Below, in pieces: positions 33,916-43,733 of a DNA stretch of 64,000 nucleotides; the stretch's first letter is position 1; each line of letters opens with the position of its first letter. The stretch comes from Planctomycetaceae bacterium (GTDB taxonomy: Bacteria > Planctomycetota > Planctomycetia > Pirellulales > Pirellulaceae). The position numbers were made by a program, and so were the translations under genes. The notes below the pieces were generated by a model. It had not been told where the DNA came from. It was given only the letters and a program-made list of their open reading frames with translations, and made no database searches. Where the stretch lies: NCBI GenBank assembly GCA_016794985.1, contig JAEUIQ010000087.1:1-64000 (forward strand). The letters are read 5' to 3'.

Positions 33916-36183
33916 CTATTCGTCGTCCGGCGGGGGTTGTTGATCGCCGGGGGGAGGCCCGCCTTGGCCTTCGGCTGCGATACTTTCCATCAGACGCTGG
34001 GTCATTTCGATGATTTCGGCTTGGCGACCGGAAAGCCGCTGCAACTCTTGGTTTAATTGATCGTTCGGCAACAAGTCTTGCTGGTTGATTTCGTTCAATT
34101 GATTGGTCTTGCGATTGACGCGGAGTTGAGCGCCGCGAAGCATCTTCAATTCGGCGGATCGCTTGACCAGCGGCTGTTCGCCACCCCCACCGCCGCCGCC
34201 ACCACCACCGCCTTCATTGCCTTTCTTCTTGCTTTGCTTCAAAGCTGACAGTAGTTCATCCAGTGTGGATTCAATTTCGCGATGCAGCAACTGCACCAAT
34301 CCACCAGTTTGCTTGTCTTTCAGCAATCCCGCCGCTTGCAACATGTCTTCCTTGACTTCGGCGACAATCTCCGGAAAGACCACGCTGGTTCCATCTTCCA
34401 AGAGCAGGTCATAAGCCAATTGACACAGTTCCGACAATTCTTCCTGTTGTGTGGATAGCTCCAACAGGATCAAGCGATCGCGTACGTTTTGCTTTTGGAG
34501 CGAAACAAGTTTGTCGTCCAAGACTTCCGTGCGACCACGCAAATCTTGCTGTCGCAGCAACATTTCCAAGAAACGTGCCTCCAAGCGAGCCAGTCGCTCT
34601 TCACGAGTTTCCTCACGCAATTGATTGAGTCGCTCTTCGATGTCCGCCAACGCCTCTTCGAGTTTTTCTTCCGCTTTTTTCTGATTGTCATTGGCTGGGT
34701 CGGCTTCGTTTTTGTCCAATTTGTCGGCGGCTTGCTGCATTTGCGACTGCGCTTCGTCAACTTTGGGTTTGCCAGCTTGAGCCTGTTGGGCATTGGACTC
34801 GTTGGGCTGGTTCTCTTTGCTGGGCAGCTTTGCTTTGGCAATTTTGTCGGACAATTCCTTCGTGCGATCGGCCAAACGCCTTTGCTCCGGAGACTGACGC
34901 TGGGCCGCTTCTTCGGGGAGTTGGTTCAATCGACGCCGCTCTTGTTCCAACAGATTGCGGGCCTTCTTCAAATCTTCAACGGCTTTTTCTTGCGCAGCCT
35001 CGGCCTGTTCCTTTTGGCCCTCGGCCAGCATTCGCTCCGCTTCTTGTTGCTTTTGAGCCGCTTGCTTCAATTGGTCCGATGCTTGCCCGGTATTGGATTG
35101 ATCCTTAGGCTTGTCGCTGGAGTCCGATGGCTTTGATTCGCCTGGAGATTGCTCACCCGGTTTCTGCTCGCCCGGTTTCTGTTCACCGGGTTTCTGCTCG
35201 CCAGGCTGTTGTTCGCCCGGCTTCTGCTCACCAGGTTTCTGTTCGCCCGGCTTCTGTTCGCCAGGCTTCTGCTCACCAGGTTTCTGTTCGCCAGGCTTCT
35301 GCTCACCGGGTTTCTGTTCGCCAGGCTTCTGCTCACCAGGTTTCTGTTCACCAGGCTTCTGCTCACCAGGTTTCTGTTCGCCGGGTTTTTGTTCATTGGG
35401 CGATTGTTCACCGGGACGACTTTGTCCGTCTGTCGGGGGAGTGGTTTGAAATTTCTCGTCCAAGTCTTTGGCGGTGTCCAAAGTTTTTTTGCGAATCTGA
35501 AACTGTTGTTCGGCGGCTTGATCTTGCGCTTGAGGGGTTGCGGGAGCGTTCTTGGCACTGTCTTTGAGTTGTTGTTGTCGTTCGATCAGTTCGTCGATTT
35601 GTTTGATGGTCGCTTGCAGGTCTTGGTCCACTTGCTTTCGATTGGCAATCTTGTTCGTCTCGCGAGTTTGTTGGTTTTGGTCCTGGAGCAAATTCTTGAT
35701 GTCTTTCTTGACTTGTTCAAGAAATTCCAGTTCTTCTTCTTTGTTCATGCGATTGGATTGATCGTTCAGCAGCAAGCGAACCAGGGCTTCTAGTTCTTTG
35801 ATGACATCATCCAATTCCTTTTCCGCCTGCTCTAATTTGCCGCTGTCTAGCAGGGTGGCAACACCTTCCATACGTCGAGCAATCAAATTTTGCTTGGCGG
35901 TATTTAGAGCCACAATCAGTCGATCCGCGCGCTCGGGCTGCGTGGGCTTTAGCTTTTCAGCCATGCTCATGAACTGAGCTTCCAGTTGGGCCCAGCGCTG
36001 AAGGACGGCCCGTTGTCGCTGGCCCAGTTCCGATTTTTGTTGTTCGTCATCTTGCAGGGCCGCAGCCGAGATCGGCGTGGCGAACATGGAATCGTTTTGT
36101 CCAAGGGTCACAACACCTGCGACCGCAACCACCAAACACCAGCGAATTGCCAAACTCAGGTTCGGCGAGCGAAGGAGCGTCAT
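33916..36183 (-). CDS. Secreted coiled-coil protein with PGEQK tandem repeat and polyglycine tract
   Basis: 755 residues from ATG 36183, with a signal-like hydrophobic stretch at about 12-30; an in-frame ATG at 36252 overlaps the previous gene's stop and would add 23 residues. The protein is mostly glutamine/glutamate/lysine-rich coiled coil. A PGEQK pentapeptide is repeated about 18 times (35144-35428 on DNA), and a run of about eleven glycines is coded near 34181-34212. It is the last gene of the MoxR operon, placed directly after the DUF4175-like gene as in other planctomycetes. It probably acts as an extended periplasmic spacer or scaffold; this is inference. The repeat will vary in length between strains. 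Confidence 0.8.
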   Translation of the reverse strand: MTLLRSPNLSLAIRWCLVVAVAGVVTLGQNDSMFATPISAAALQDDEQQKSELGQRQRAVLQRWAQLEAQFMSMAEKLKPTQPERADRLIVALNTAKQNLIARRMEGVATLLDSGKLEQAEKELDDVIKELEALVRLLLNDQSNRMNKEEELEFLEQVKKDIKNLLQDQNQQTRETNKIANRKQVDQDLQATIKQIDELIERQQQLKDSAKNAPATPQAQDQAAEQQFQIRKKTLDTAKDLDEKFQTTPPTDGQSRPGEQSPNEQKPGEQKPGEQKPGEQKPGEQKPGEQKPGEQKPGEQKPGEQKPGEQKPGEQKPGEQKPGEQQPGEQKPGEQKPGEQKPGEQSPGESKPSDSSDKPKDQSNTGQASDQLKQAAQKQQEAERMLAEGQKEQAEAAQEKAVEDLKKARNLLEQERRRLNQLPEEAAQRQSPEQRRLADRTKELSDKIAKAKLPSKENQPNESNAQQAQAGKPKVDEAQSQMQQAADKLDKNEADPANDNQKKAEEKLEEALADIEERLNQLREETREERLARLEARFLEMLLRQQDLRGRTEVLDDKLVSLQKQNVRDRLILLELSTQQEELSELCQLAYDLLLEDGTSVVFPEIVAEVKEDMLQAAGLLKDKQTGGLVQLLHREIESTLDELLSALKQSKKKGNEGGGGGGGGGGGEQPLVKRSAELKMLRGAQLRVNRKTNQLNEINQQDLLPNDQLNQELQRLSGRQAEIIEMTQRLMESIAAEGQGGPPPGDQQPPPDDE
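35144..35428. repeat. 15-bp coding minisatellite (PGEQK repeat)
   Basis: About 18 tandem copies of a 15-bp unit (plus-strand form TTCTGCTCACCAGGT and variants), in frame in the minus-strand coiled-coil gene. Alternating GCTCA/GTTCG variants give a 30-bp higher-order period in the middle, which points to growth by unequal exchange or slippage. Confidence 0.9.
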
Positions 36184-36235
36184 GTTTTTGACCTTTGCGT
36201 AAACAGGGGCGTGTGCAAGCGTTTGGATCAGGCAG

Positions 36236-38503
36236 TTAGTCAAAGATTTCATCCAAGCCGGACTCGGCTCGTTTCTTTTCTTCGGCCAACTTTTTCAATC
36301 GTTGTTCGTCGTTCTTGATGGAAATCACCATGTTGACAATTTCTTGAAAGCTCTGCGACCGTTGCATGGCGTCCAATACCAATTGCAATCGAGCGAGAAC
36401 CGTTTCAACCTGTGGTAACGTCAATCCAACCTGTTGTGTAAGTTCTTCAGGATTGTTCACGCTGCGGGAAATAGCTTCCAACGAACGACTCAATGGCGGC
36501 AATAAGGTTTGTTCGATTTCGTCCAGCGGTTGGATGATTTGTTCCTCGAGACGAAGAGCCAAGCCTTGTCCGCCGTCGATTTCCGCCGATGATTCGTCCA
36601 AGCGATTGTTTCTGACTTCGGCCAGGAAACCACGAAAACGGTCGGTGACTTGGGTCAGGAGCGTGCCAACTTGTTGCTGATTCTTCAGCGATTTGACAGC
36701 CATTTGCGTTTTGCGAATCAAATGGGATTCGGGCGTTTCGGTCGCCTCTTGTTGGCTGACTTGCAGGGCCTGCAGTTCGGTCTGGATTGCTTGTTGTTGG
36801 ACAATGAGTCGCTCGAAGGTTTTGGTTTGTTCCAATTCTCGCCGCAAAAGGTCGGCGCGAAGTTCTGCTTCCGTGACCACTCGGAAGGTCAAGGCCTTCG
36901 CGGCCCCCACACCTGGGGCTGAAGTATCGGAGGACTCGGCAGGATCCGTTGGACTCTGGGGTTGGTTGTCTCGGGCTTTGACGATGACGTTGAGGGTCAT
37001 TCCCGTGGGGACATCCAATGGGCGTAGATCAAAACCATAACTACCTGACAATTGATTCGCGCCCCATTGGTCGGTAAAGTCGCGCACGTCAAAGCGGCGC
37101 TGGCCTTTGGTCGGGGAGCCATCGGTCTCCCAGTCCACGTCCCCCCAAGCTTCTTGGATGGCAAATTCATCATCGATGGCAATGTTGACTGGGATAATTG
37201 CTTGCGGCACAACCAGCCCACTCACGCCAAAGTAGCGAGTGCGAACTTGTGGGGCTCGGTCGGGAACAACATCCAACACGAATTGAACAGGGCGACTCGA
37301 ACGGACGCCAGCCGCGTCGGCCAAGTCGAATTGATAACGCCCGCTAAGCAATTGCTCGCCAGACAACGAAAGACTAAACCGCCCGTCAGCATCCACCGAC
37401 ATCGGGAAGCGATCCGCACCGCGCATCAGGGCCAATTGCACATCGGGCTGATCCGGTTTTGCGCGTATCGACAACTGCGATCCTTGCATGACTTTGAACG
37501 ATTCGGCGGAAAGAGGAAGCGACTGCGCCGGCAAGCCGCAATAGGGCGGCGGCACGACGTTGAGCTCAAGCTCTGCAAACCCCGGAGGTTGGACCAAGCG
37601 AACGGGAATGACTGCGGAAACAAAGTCGCCGCCGCGCACTTGAAAGGAAAACTCGCTGTTGATCCCGCGCAACGTCGTCGTGTGTCGGAAGGCTTCCTGT
37701 CCGTCGCGACGAAGTTTCTGCCGGGTGCTGCTCGAGCGACCAACAAAATCCAAAAAGACGTCAACATCTGGTTGGGGACAATTTTCATCCACTAGGACCA
37801 GGAGTCGATGGTCCTCGCCACGAGGCACGTACAAAACCCCATCGATCAATCCCTCCACCCGCAAGGTGGTTTGGGTTGGCCAGGGTTGATTGGCCAGCAA
37901 TAGATTGCGTTGGAACCATAGCCAACCAATTTCGGTGCCGACAATTAGGAGTCCCCAAACGGTCATTCCAAGGAGACCGGCGGCAAGCCAACGTTGTTTT
38001 CTTTGGGTGGCGGCTTGGTCAACGGCTTGGAGGAAGTCCAAGCGACCCGCCAATTCTGCACCTTGTTTGACAACTTGTTGAGCCATCGCCGTCGAGTAGC
38101 TCCGGTCCTTGGCCTGCGCTTCACGGGCCAACTGCAGCGAGTTGATAAGTTCGCTGTGCTGACGCCCCAGCTTCTGTTCGACCGTGAGGACCAAGGCATC
38201 GTCGGTCACTTGCGAAGTCAACGGAACCCATAAGAAGTGATAGGCCGAATACAGGAAACTACCCAACATCAAGACGATCAAGATCGCTCGTTGGGATTGA
38301 TCCATATGGAAGTAATAGTCCAAGAGGAAGTCGACCAATAGCACGGTCAATCCAATCAAGACCATCTTCGAAGCGCCGGATACCCATAAGCTGCGCGTCA
38401 TGGCACGCCGCAGGCGATCAAGCTGTGTGCGGATGGCACCCGGGATTTGACCGGGTTTCCAATCCCAAGCCGACGAACTCGAAGTGGATGTCATATCACT
38501 CAT
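36236..38503 (-). CDS. DUF4175-like membrane protein
   Basis: 755 residues. Two membrane helices near the N-terminus (about 45-62 and 72-92), then a helical segment and a third helix at about 172-195. The remainder is a large outer domain with beta strands (VVPPPYCGLPAQSLPL region), then helical coiled coil near the end. This plan matches DUF4175 proteins, which in planctomycetes and alphaproteobacteria sit in operons with MoxR, DUF58 and VWA proteins. The start is ATG 38503, 41 bp after the upstream gene. The biochemical role is unknown. Confidence 0.75.
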   Translation of the reverse strand: MSDMTSTSSSSAWDWKPGQIPGAIRTQLDRLRRAMTRSLWVSGASKMVLIGLTVLLVDFLLDYYFHMDQSQRAILIVLMLGSFLYSAYHFLWVPLTSQVTDDALVLTVEQKLGRQHSELINSLQLAREAQAKDRSYSTAMAQQVVKQGAELAGRLDFLQAVDQAATQRKQRWLAAGLLGMTVWGLLIVGTEIGWLWFQRNLLLANQPWPTQTTLRVEGLIDGVLYVPRGEDHRLLVLVDENCPQPDVDVFLDFVGRSSSTRQKLRRDGQEAFRHTTTLRGINSEFSFQVRGGDFVSAVIPVRLVQPPGFAELELNVVPPPYCGLPAQSLPLSAESFKVMQGSQLSIRAKPDQPDVQLALMRGADRFPMSVDADGRFSLSLSGEQLLSGRYQFDLADAAGVRSSRPVQFVLDVVPDRAPQVRTRYFGVSGLVVPQAIIPVNIAIDDEFAIQEAWGDVDWETDGSPTKGQRRFDVRDFTDQWGANQLSGSYGFDLRPLDVPTGMTLNVIVKARDNQPQSPTDPAESSDTSAPGVGAAKALTFRVVTEAELRADLLRRELEQTKTFERLIVQQQAIQTELQALQVSQQEATETPESHLIRKTQMAVKSLKNQQQVGTLLTQVTDRFRGFLAEVRNNRLDESSAEIDGGQGLALRLEEQIIQPLDEIEQTLLPPLSRSLEAISRSVNNPEELTQQVGLTLPQVETVLARLQLVLDAMQRSQSFQEIVNMVISIKNDEQRLKKLAEEKKRAESGLDEIFD

Positions 38504-38544
38504 AGTAACTCAAATCACGTACTTCTAAGTCCCTGGGTCGGTGA

Positions 38545-41133
38545 CTACAACAGCTTGGCGCGTTTTCGCAAAGCCCATTCCAAGGTCAACAATAAAACCG
38601 GCAATACAAAAAACGACCACCGCAACCATTGCGTTTGATCCCAGAGCGGCTCGGGACGGCTTTCGTATTGAGTCTCTGAGACTTTCTCCGGCACGATTTT
38701 GGCAACCTCGCTCCATTGATCGAGCGTAAAATAGCGGCCACCTGAAATCTCGGCCATTTGTTTCAACAGCGACTCGTTGAGCCAATAAGTATTGGCTTCG
38801 AGGCTTGGCGAGCGAACGCGAAAGCTAGCCGGTTGAATCAATGGATCACTGAGCTTTACCAGGTCGTCCGTCTGGTCGGGTAGCTGGATCGTCAAAGAAA
38901 ACTGGCCGACACTCTGGGGTGCGAACACGCCCTGGAATTCGCCTGCTTGCCCTGGCACTTTTTTGAGCTCCAGAGGTAGGGTTACTTCTTCTGCCGTGAT
39001 GACTTGTGCCACGATCTTTTCATCGGTCAGCGGCTGGAATTGGTTGTCCAAGACTTTGGCCAACACCCGCACGCGATCGCCCAAGTCGTATTCGGAACGA
39101 TCCGTTTCGACCAAAGCTCGTCGTTGTCCCTGCAGGGAGCGGCTCTCTACCAAGTACCGAATAACTTGAATCCAAAATCGATCGTAGTATTGGGCTTGCA
39201 CACCCACGCTACGCCAACGCCACGTCGAGTTAAAGCCAAAATATAGAACCGTTCCGGCACCGTAGCGGCCCGACACCAGAATCGGTTGGTTGACACTGGG
39301 ATCGTTGGGGTTGATTTTTCGCAACAGCACCCGAGTGGCGGGCTTTTCGGTGGCTACCGGAAAGGTCCAATAGATGTTGGGCATCTCGGCCCATTGGGCG
39401 GCGTTCTTCGCGCGGTCGGAATGGAAACTCATGATGGGATGTTCCAAGCCAGAAGGTTCGGCGACTAGAACACCCGCCTCCATCAGTTCGGTTGTCGCGG
39501 CAATCGTGGTTTCGAAATCCAATTGCTCGGCGTCTCCGACCTGGACTGGCAAAAAGCGATTGATTCTCCCGGTGGTCGTTCGTCCCAAAAACTCCGTCGC
39601 GTAATTTGGACCGGCCATGTAGAGCAGACCGCCGGCTTTGGTTTCCAGGAACTGCTCCAACGCATCCATGAATGCCGTGTCGAAATCTTTCGACGGGTCC
39701 GGATCCATCAAGATGACGACGTTGTATTCGCCCAGTTCTTCCAGGGTGCGTGGCAGAGTCTTGAGCGAAGTGTTTCCTTCTTGGGGGCGTTCCGGGTCCA
39801 GCGACTGGAGCCATCCCGCCACGTTGATCGAGGCATCGCGCTGCAATAGCCACAAGACTTGTTGGAAGTCCCAATGTGGGCCACCCGACACCAACAGCAC
39901 GTTGACACGATCGTCAATCACTTCCACTGGTGAGCTAATCCGACTGTTGTCTTCCGACGAACTTTCGTTTTCGATGGGTGCTGCAACGATACGATAGCCA
40001 TAGACGCCGGGTTCCGCTTGCGAATGTTCGAAATTGATGCGGATCCGTCCTTGGCCATCCGGCAATTGCAAGGGCTTGGATTGTAATTCGCGCGGTGGCC
40101 CCAGTGGTTGCTGGTTCTCTGGATCCAGCGGTTGCTCGATCAGTTGGAGTGTGACCGATTCGCTGCCCAAATCTTCGCCACGCACCAAGGCCTCGATCGT
40201 AAACGGCTCAGCAGGACGCACCTTCGAGCGAACGTAAACTTCATCGACCGCAACATTTCTCGGTCGTGCCGGATCTCCGACCCCAATCACATAGATCGGC
40301 ACATCGCGCCGAGCAGCACGTTGAGCCAACGCCACCGGATCTTCGCTGCTGTTGTGTTGACCGTCAGACAGGAGAATAATCGAACCCACCGAACTATCAT
40401 CGCTGATCAAGCCGGACAATAATCGCGACAAGTTGGTCGACACACCATCAGCGACCAGTGGGCGAATGGTGAATTCTTCCGATTGGGGCGACTCGCCTTG
40501 CTCTTCCGTTGTTGCGGCAGAAGCATCCTCCGTCGCTAGTGGTTTTTCGTCTGGGACTACGGAATCACCAGCGGCTTGGTCCAACGCCGGCAATGTGGTA
40601 ACGCTCCGCATGTCGGTTGAAAAATCGACGACGCGAACAGCCCCCTTTTGACGTAGTTCTTTAACCCAGTCGTTGCGTCCATCACCCAGCAATCGATTGA
40701 CCAGTTCGGTCCGCGAAATCTCACCCTGTTCCATGCCTGACGTGGGCAAGCCTGTCAGTTGTGCCAACCGCTCCGTTTGCTCGGTGTTGGTCAGGCGATC
40801 CTGAAAGGCCATCGAAGCCGAAGCGTCGCGGGCGATCGCAATCGGCGGTCGGAGCCGAACCGAGTTGATCAAGGAAATGCTGGGTTGAAGATACAGCAAA
40901 AACAAAAATAGCAGCGTCAGCAAGCGCAGCATCAAGAGCGTCGGTCGCATCCACGACGGCCCGTTGATGTTCTCTCGCTGATAAAGCCGAAACACAAACA
41001 CCACGACAGCAGCCAAAATTGCCAACGCCAAGAAAACGCCCCAGCTCGTAGGCAGATTGAGCCATTGCAACTGAACCTGACCATCACTTTCTGGACGGCC
41101 AACTAGCCAATTCAAAAACGACTCAGCGATCAA
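38545..41133 (-). CDS. VWA/glutamine amidotransferase-like membrane protein
   Basis: 862 residues if started at TTG 41133, directly after the stop of the PQQ gene (41135-41137). The frame is also open to an ATG at 41220, but that would overlap the upstream gene by 86 bp and add a low-complexity tail. Two membrane helices (LALAILAAVVVFVFRLY and LLLTLLFLFLLYLQ) lead to a VWA-like domain with a partial metal site DASASM and SIILLSDGQHNS. A GATase-like domain follows around VLLVSGGPHWDFQQVLWLL, and a last helix at the C-terminus (WSFFVLPVLLLTLEWALRKR). It resembles the BatA-like gene two positions upstream and is probably its paralogue and partner in the envelope. Confidence 0.8.
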   Translation of the reverse strand: MIAESFLNWLVGRPESDGQVQLQWLNLPTSWGVFLALAILAAVVVFVFRLYQRENINGPSWMRPTLLMLRLLTLLFLFLLYLQPSISLINSVRLRPPIAIARDASASMAFQDRLTNTEQTERLAQLTGLPTSGMEQGEISRTELVNRLLGDGRNDWVKELRQKGAVRVVDFSTDMRSVTTLPALDQAAGDSVVPDEKPLATEDASAATTEEQGESPQSEEFTIRPLVADGVSTNLSRLLSGLISDDSSVGSIILLSDGQHNSSEDPVALAQRAARRDVPIYVIGVGDPARPRNVAVDEVYVRSKVRPAEPFTIEALVRGEDLGSESVTLQLIEQPLDPENQQPLGPPRELQSKPLQLPDGQGRIRINFEHSQAEPGVYGYRIVAAPIENESSSEDNSRISSPVEVIDDRVNVLLVSGGPHWDFQQVLWLLQRDASINVAGWLQSLDPERPQEGNTSLKTLPRTLEELGEYNVVILMDPDPSKDFDTAFMDALEQFLETKAGGLLYMAGPNYATEFLGRTTTGRINRFLPVQVGDAEQLDFETTIAATTELMEAGVLVAEPSGLEHPIMSFHSDRAKNAAQWAEMPNIYWTFPVATEKPATRVLLRKINPNDPSVNQPILVSGRYGAGTVLYFGFNSTWRWRSVGVQAQYYDRFWIQVIRYLVESRSLQGQRRALVETDRSEYDLGDRVRVLAKVLDNQFQPLTDEKIVAQVITAEEVTLPLELKKVPGQAGEFQGVFAPQSVGQFSLTIQLPDQTDDLVKLSDPLIQPASFRVRSPSLEANTYWLNESLLKQMAEISGGRYFTLDQWSEVAKIVPEKVSETQYESRPEPLWDQTQWLRWSFFVLPVLLLTLEWALRKRAKLL

Positions 41134-41134
41134 A

Positions 41135-43699
41135 TCAGTTTCCTTCCGCGCTGTTGTTGATGTCGGCACCGGTACCCGATTCGTCGCCGGAGTTATTGGC
41201 GGCTGCCGCGACTGGTTCAACCGCGATCAAACGATTCATGGCAGCGATCCACAATCGAGAGCCATCGCTGGCCAAACTTCCAATCGGCATTTTGGTAGGC
41301 ATGGTGACGGGGATGTCCTTGATCTTGGCCAAAGATTTTAGATCGTACAATTCCAAGTGATCGTTGACCGGCAGTAAGATGCCCTGGGATGTGAGCAAGC
41401 CGTGTCCGGTTATGGGTTGTTCCAATCGTTGCGGCATGCCGTACAAGCGTCCCTCCGCTGCCAATTCATACGCGATCAATCCTCGTGCACCGGTCGCATA
41501 AACAATCCCATCGCGAACTCCCAACCACCGATCCACCGTGCAGCCCAGTACGTCCGCGCGCGGCGCCTGCCAAACGAGTTCTCCGGTCGAGCGACGATAG
41601 CCACCCAAAAAGTTCGTGTCCGAGGCGGCAACAATAACCCACTGTCCCCAAACAACAGCCAAGTCGTGGCTCCAGCCTTCGATTTTGTAGCGTTGCCAAT
41701 CCTGTTGCATTCCTCCGCCGAAAAATTGATTCTGAGCGCCCTCCGCGTCCAATTCTTTGATACTGCGGACGTACCTGCGAATCCAGCGGAGTTGGCCCGA
41801 GCTGGCGTCGACGTTGGCCATCACGCCACAGCCGCATACCATGAACACATCGCTGCCACTGACCGCAAGTTGAACCAAAGTGGTCGAAAACGGTTGCAGT
41901 TGTGGCATGTCACAGATTGTTCGTTTCCAAACAAGCTGACCAGAAGTTCCGTCAACCGCGACCAACCAAAACCGACTCGAAGCTAAAACCGGTACGAGCA
42001 CATGTTGTTGATAGCCGACCGGTGGGCCGACTATCGCCGCGCCAACTAGCGTTGCATCGCCATCGGGCATCGACAACGGAAACGGCTTGCTCCACAACGT
42101 GCGACCTGTCGAGATTTCATACGCTTGCAAGTACGTGGTTCGGTCGCGAATCGGAGGCGAACTCCAGGCATTGATCGGCTGATTTCGCCCTGGGTCTCGA
42201 TAAACGGATTCGCGACTAAAGCTGGGGCCTTCCACCGAATAGGCAATCCCGTTGTGAACAGTCATCGACTGATAAACGGCGTCCCCAAAATACTGCATCG
42301 TTTCCACACTGGTGTATGGCAAACTAGCACCCGCGGGAAAATTGCGGCGATTCTGATCGGACTGCTCCAGGATGTATTTGCTGATCTCGTCAGGCACGTA
42401 ACGATTTAGTTGCAAACTGCGCAGCACAGGCTGTTGGCTCAAGTTCTCTGTTCGCCAAATCGAGAGATCCGCTTGTGTTTTGAACAAGACCTTGTTGTCG
42501 TAGACCAACGGAGTGCTCGAGGCTTGCCACAGATTTCGAGTCCAGTCGCGACAGACCGATTCGAATTCTCGCTTCTGAGTCGACGAGCCAATTTCGGTTT
42601 CGGAAATCAACTTGGGGTCCGTGAGCACTTCGCCGTCGATGTATTTTCCACGAGGTTGTTTGACGAATTGGTGTTGGAACATCCAAACGGGGGCCAATTC
42701 GCGATCCAAGAAACCCGCGGGCAGGTCGGGCATCGTTTGTATTTCGCCACCCAATCCCAGCGAACTCGTCCATTGCGGACCGCCGGTGGCACTTTCGTTG
42801 GCCAGCAAAGGGGTGTCGGTTTGCAACATCGACGCGACCTGTTCGAGCATTGCGGCCGTCACCGTGGATCGCGCTTGCACGGCTTGCTGCAACGCTTCGC
42901 GACCTCGCGTCTGATCGCCGGAGATGGCATAGGCGATTGCCAACTTCATCCAAACTTCATCGCGCGGGACTTTGCTGTCAGGATAGACTTCCAAAATCCG
43001 ACGTAACAGCATTTCGGCGGGGATCGCTTGGTAGCGATCCAAGTAATGCGATGCCAATTGCAGTGCGGCCTTATCGCCGTGGCTGCTCAGAAATGCCAGG
43101 TTAACGACCTTCTGCCAACGGTCCACCGCTTGGGTGGTTCCGTCGTCGGCTAGATACTCGGTCGCAGCGGCATCCGCAGATATTCGATAAGTATCCAATC
43201 CTTCCGGCGGCAGCTTCGCGATAATCTCTTCGATTCGTCGGACCAGCGGATAATAGATTTCGCCATCGGTGGAATAAAGCTGATCGCCGGCTCGTTGAAC
43301 GGCTGCTTCCCAAAAACGACTGGCAGCCCGATAGTTCCCTTCATCCATGTAGCCCTGGGCCTTGCGCAGGACTTCGTCGATGTCGGGATTCGTTTGCAGC
43401 GTGGCTCCGTGTGGAAAGCGTTTCTCGTCACCCGCATCGGCTTTACTAGCTGTGGCATCGTCTTGGCCTTCCGCTGCTGCTTCGTCCGTCGGCGGTGCGG
43501 CTTCGTCTTGTGGCGCAGCGGCGATGGGTGCGGCCAACGCTTCCAGGACGATCGCACCGCGGATCGCCGCTCGCGGTCGCGCCGGGCCAATCTCCTGCGC
43601 CTCACTCCAAGACGCGAACGAAAGCCCGGCACACCAGCACACCCAGCCAGCATGAAACGCCCACACTCGATCCCATCGATCCAATACATTCAATCGCAT
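41135..43699 (-). CDS. PQQ-like beta-propeller protein with TPR-like N-terminal region
   Basis: 854 residues from ATG 43699 (the open frame further up to 43879 lacks character). A signal-type hydrophobic segment lies at 12-34. An alanine/glutamate-rich linker follows, then a helical TPR-like region (GYMDEGNYRAASRFWEAAV). A PQQ-type propeller spans roughly 330-820, with blades such as AYEISTGRTLWSKPF, VDGTSGQLVWKRTI, DASSGQLRWIRRY and RSTGELVWQAP. No PQQ-binding residues can be assigned, so it is likely a structural, protein-binding propeller in the periplasm. It is the fourth gene of the MoxR operon. Confidence 0.85.
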   Translation of the reverse strand: MRLNVLDRWDRVWAFHAGWVCWCAGLSFASWSEAQEIGPARPRAAIRGAIVLEALAAPIAAAPQDEAAPPTDEAAAEGQDDATASKADAGDEKRFPHGATLQTNPDIDEVLRKAQGYMDEGNYRAASRFWEAAVQRAGDQLYSTDGEIYYPLVRRIEEIIAKLPPEGLDTYRISADAAATEYLADDGTTQAVDRWQKVVNLAFLSSHGDKAALQLASHYLDRYQAIPAEMLLRRILEVYPDSKVPRDEVWMKLAIAYAISGDQTRGREALQQAVQARSTVTAAMLEQVASMLQTDTPLLANESATGGPQWTSSLGLGGEIQTMPDLPAGFLDRELAPVWMFQHQFVKQPRGKYIDGEVLTDPKLISETEIGSSTQKREFESVCRDWTRNLWQASSTPLVYDNKVLFKTQADLSIWRTENLSQQPVLRSLQLNRYVPDEISKYILEQSDQNRRNFPAGASLPYTSVETMQYFGDAVYQSMTVHNGIAYSVEGPSFSRESVYRDPGRNQPINAWSSPPIRDRTTYLQAYEISTGRTLWSKPFPLSMPDGDATLVGAAIVGPPVGYQQHVLVPVLASSRFWLVAVDGTSGQLVWKRTICDMPQLQPFSTTLVQLAVSGSDVFMVCGCGVMANVDASSGQLRWIRRYVRSIKELDAEGAQNQFFGGGMQQDWQRYKIEGWSHDLAVVWGQWVIVAASDTNFLGGYRRSTGELVWQAPRADVLGCTVDRWLGVRDGIVYATGARGLIAYELAAEGRLYGMPQRLEQPITGHGLLTSQGILLPVNDHLELYDLKSLAKIKDIPVTMPTKMPIGSLASDGSRLWIAAMNRLIAVEPVAAAANNSGDESGTGADINNSAEGN

Positions 43700-43733
43700 T
43701 TTGGAATTCCTATTTCGATCCAATTCTACCCCA

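Noticed and set aside
35149..35793. Long plus-strand open frame across the PGEQK repeat
   Set aside because: It is the complement of a 15-bp repeat whose unit lacks stops; composition is artificial and the minus-strand gene fits an operon.
42410..43006. Plus-strand frame opposite the PQQ-propeller gene
   Set aside because: Shadow of a clear coding region on the other strand.
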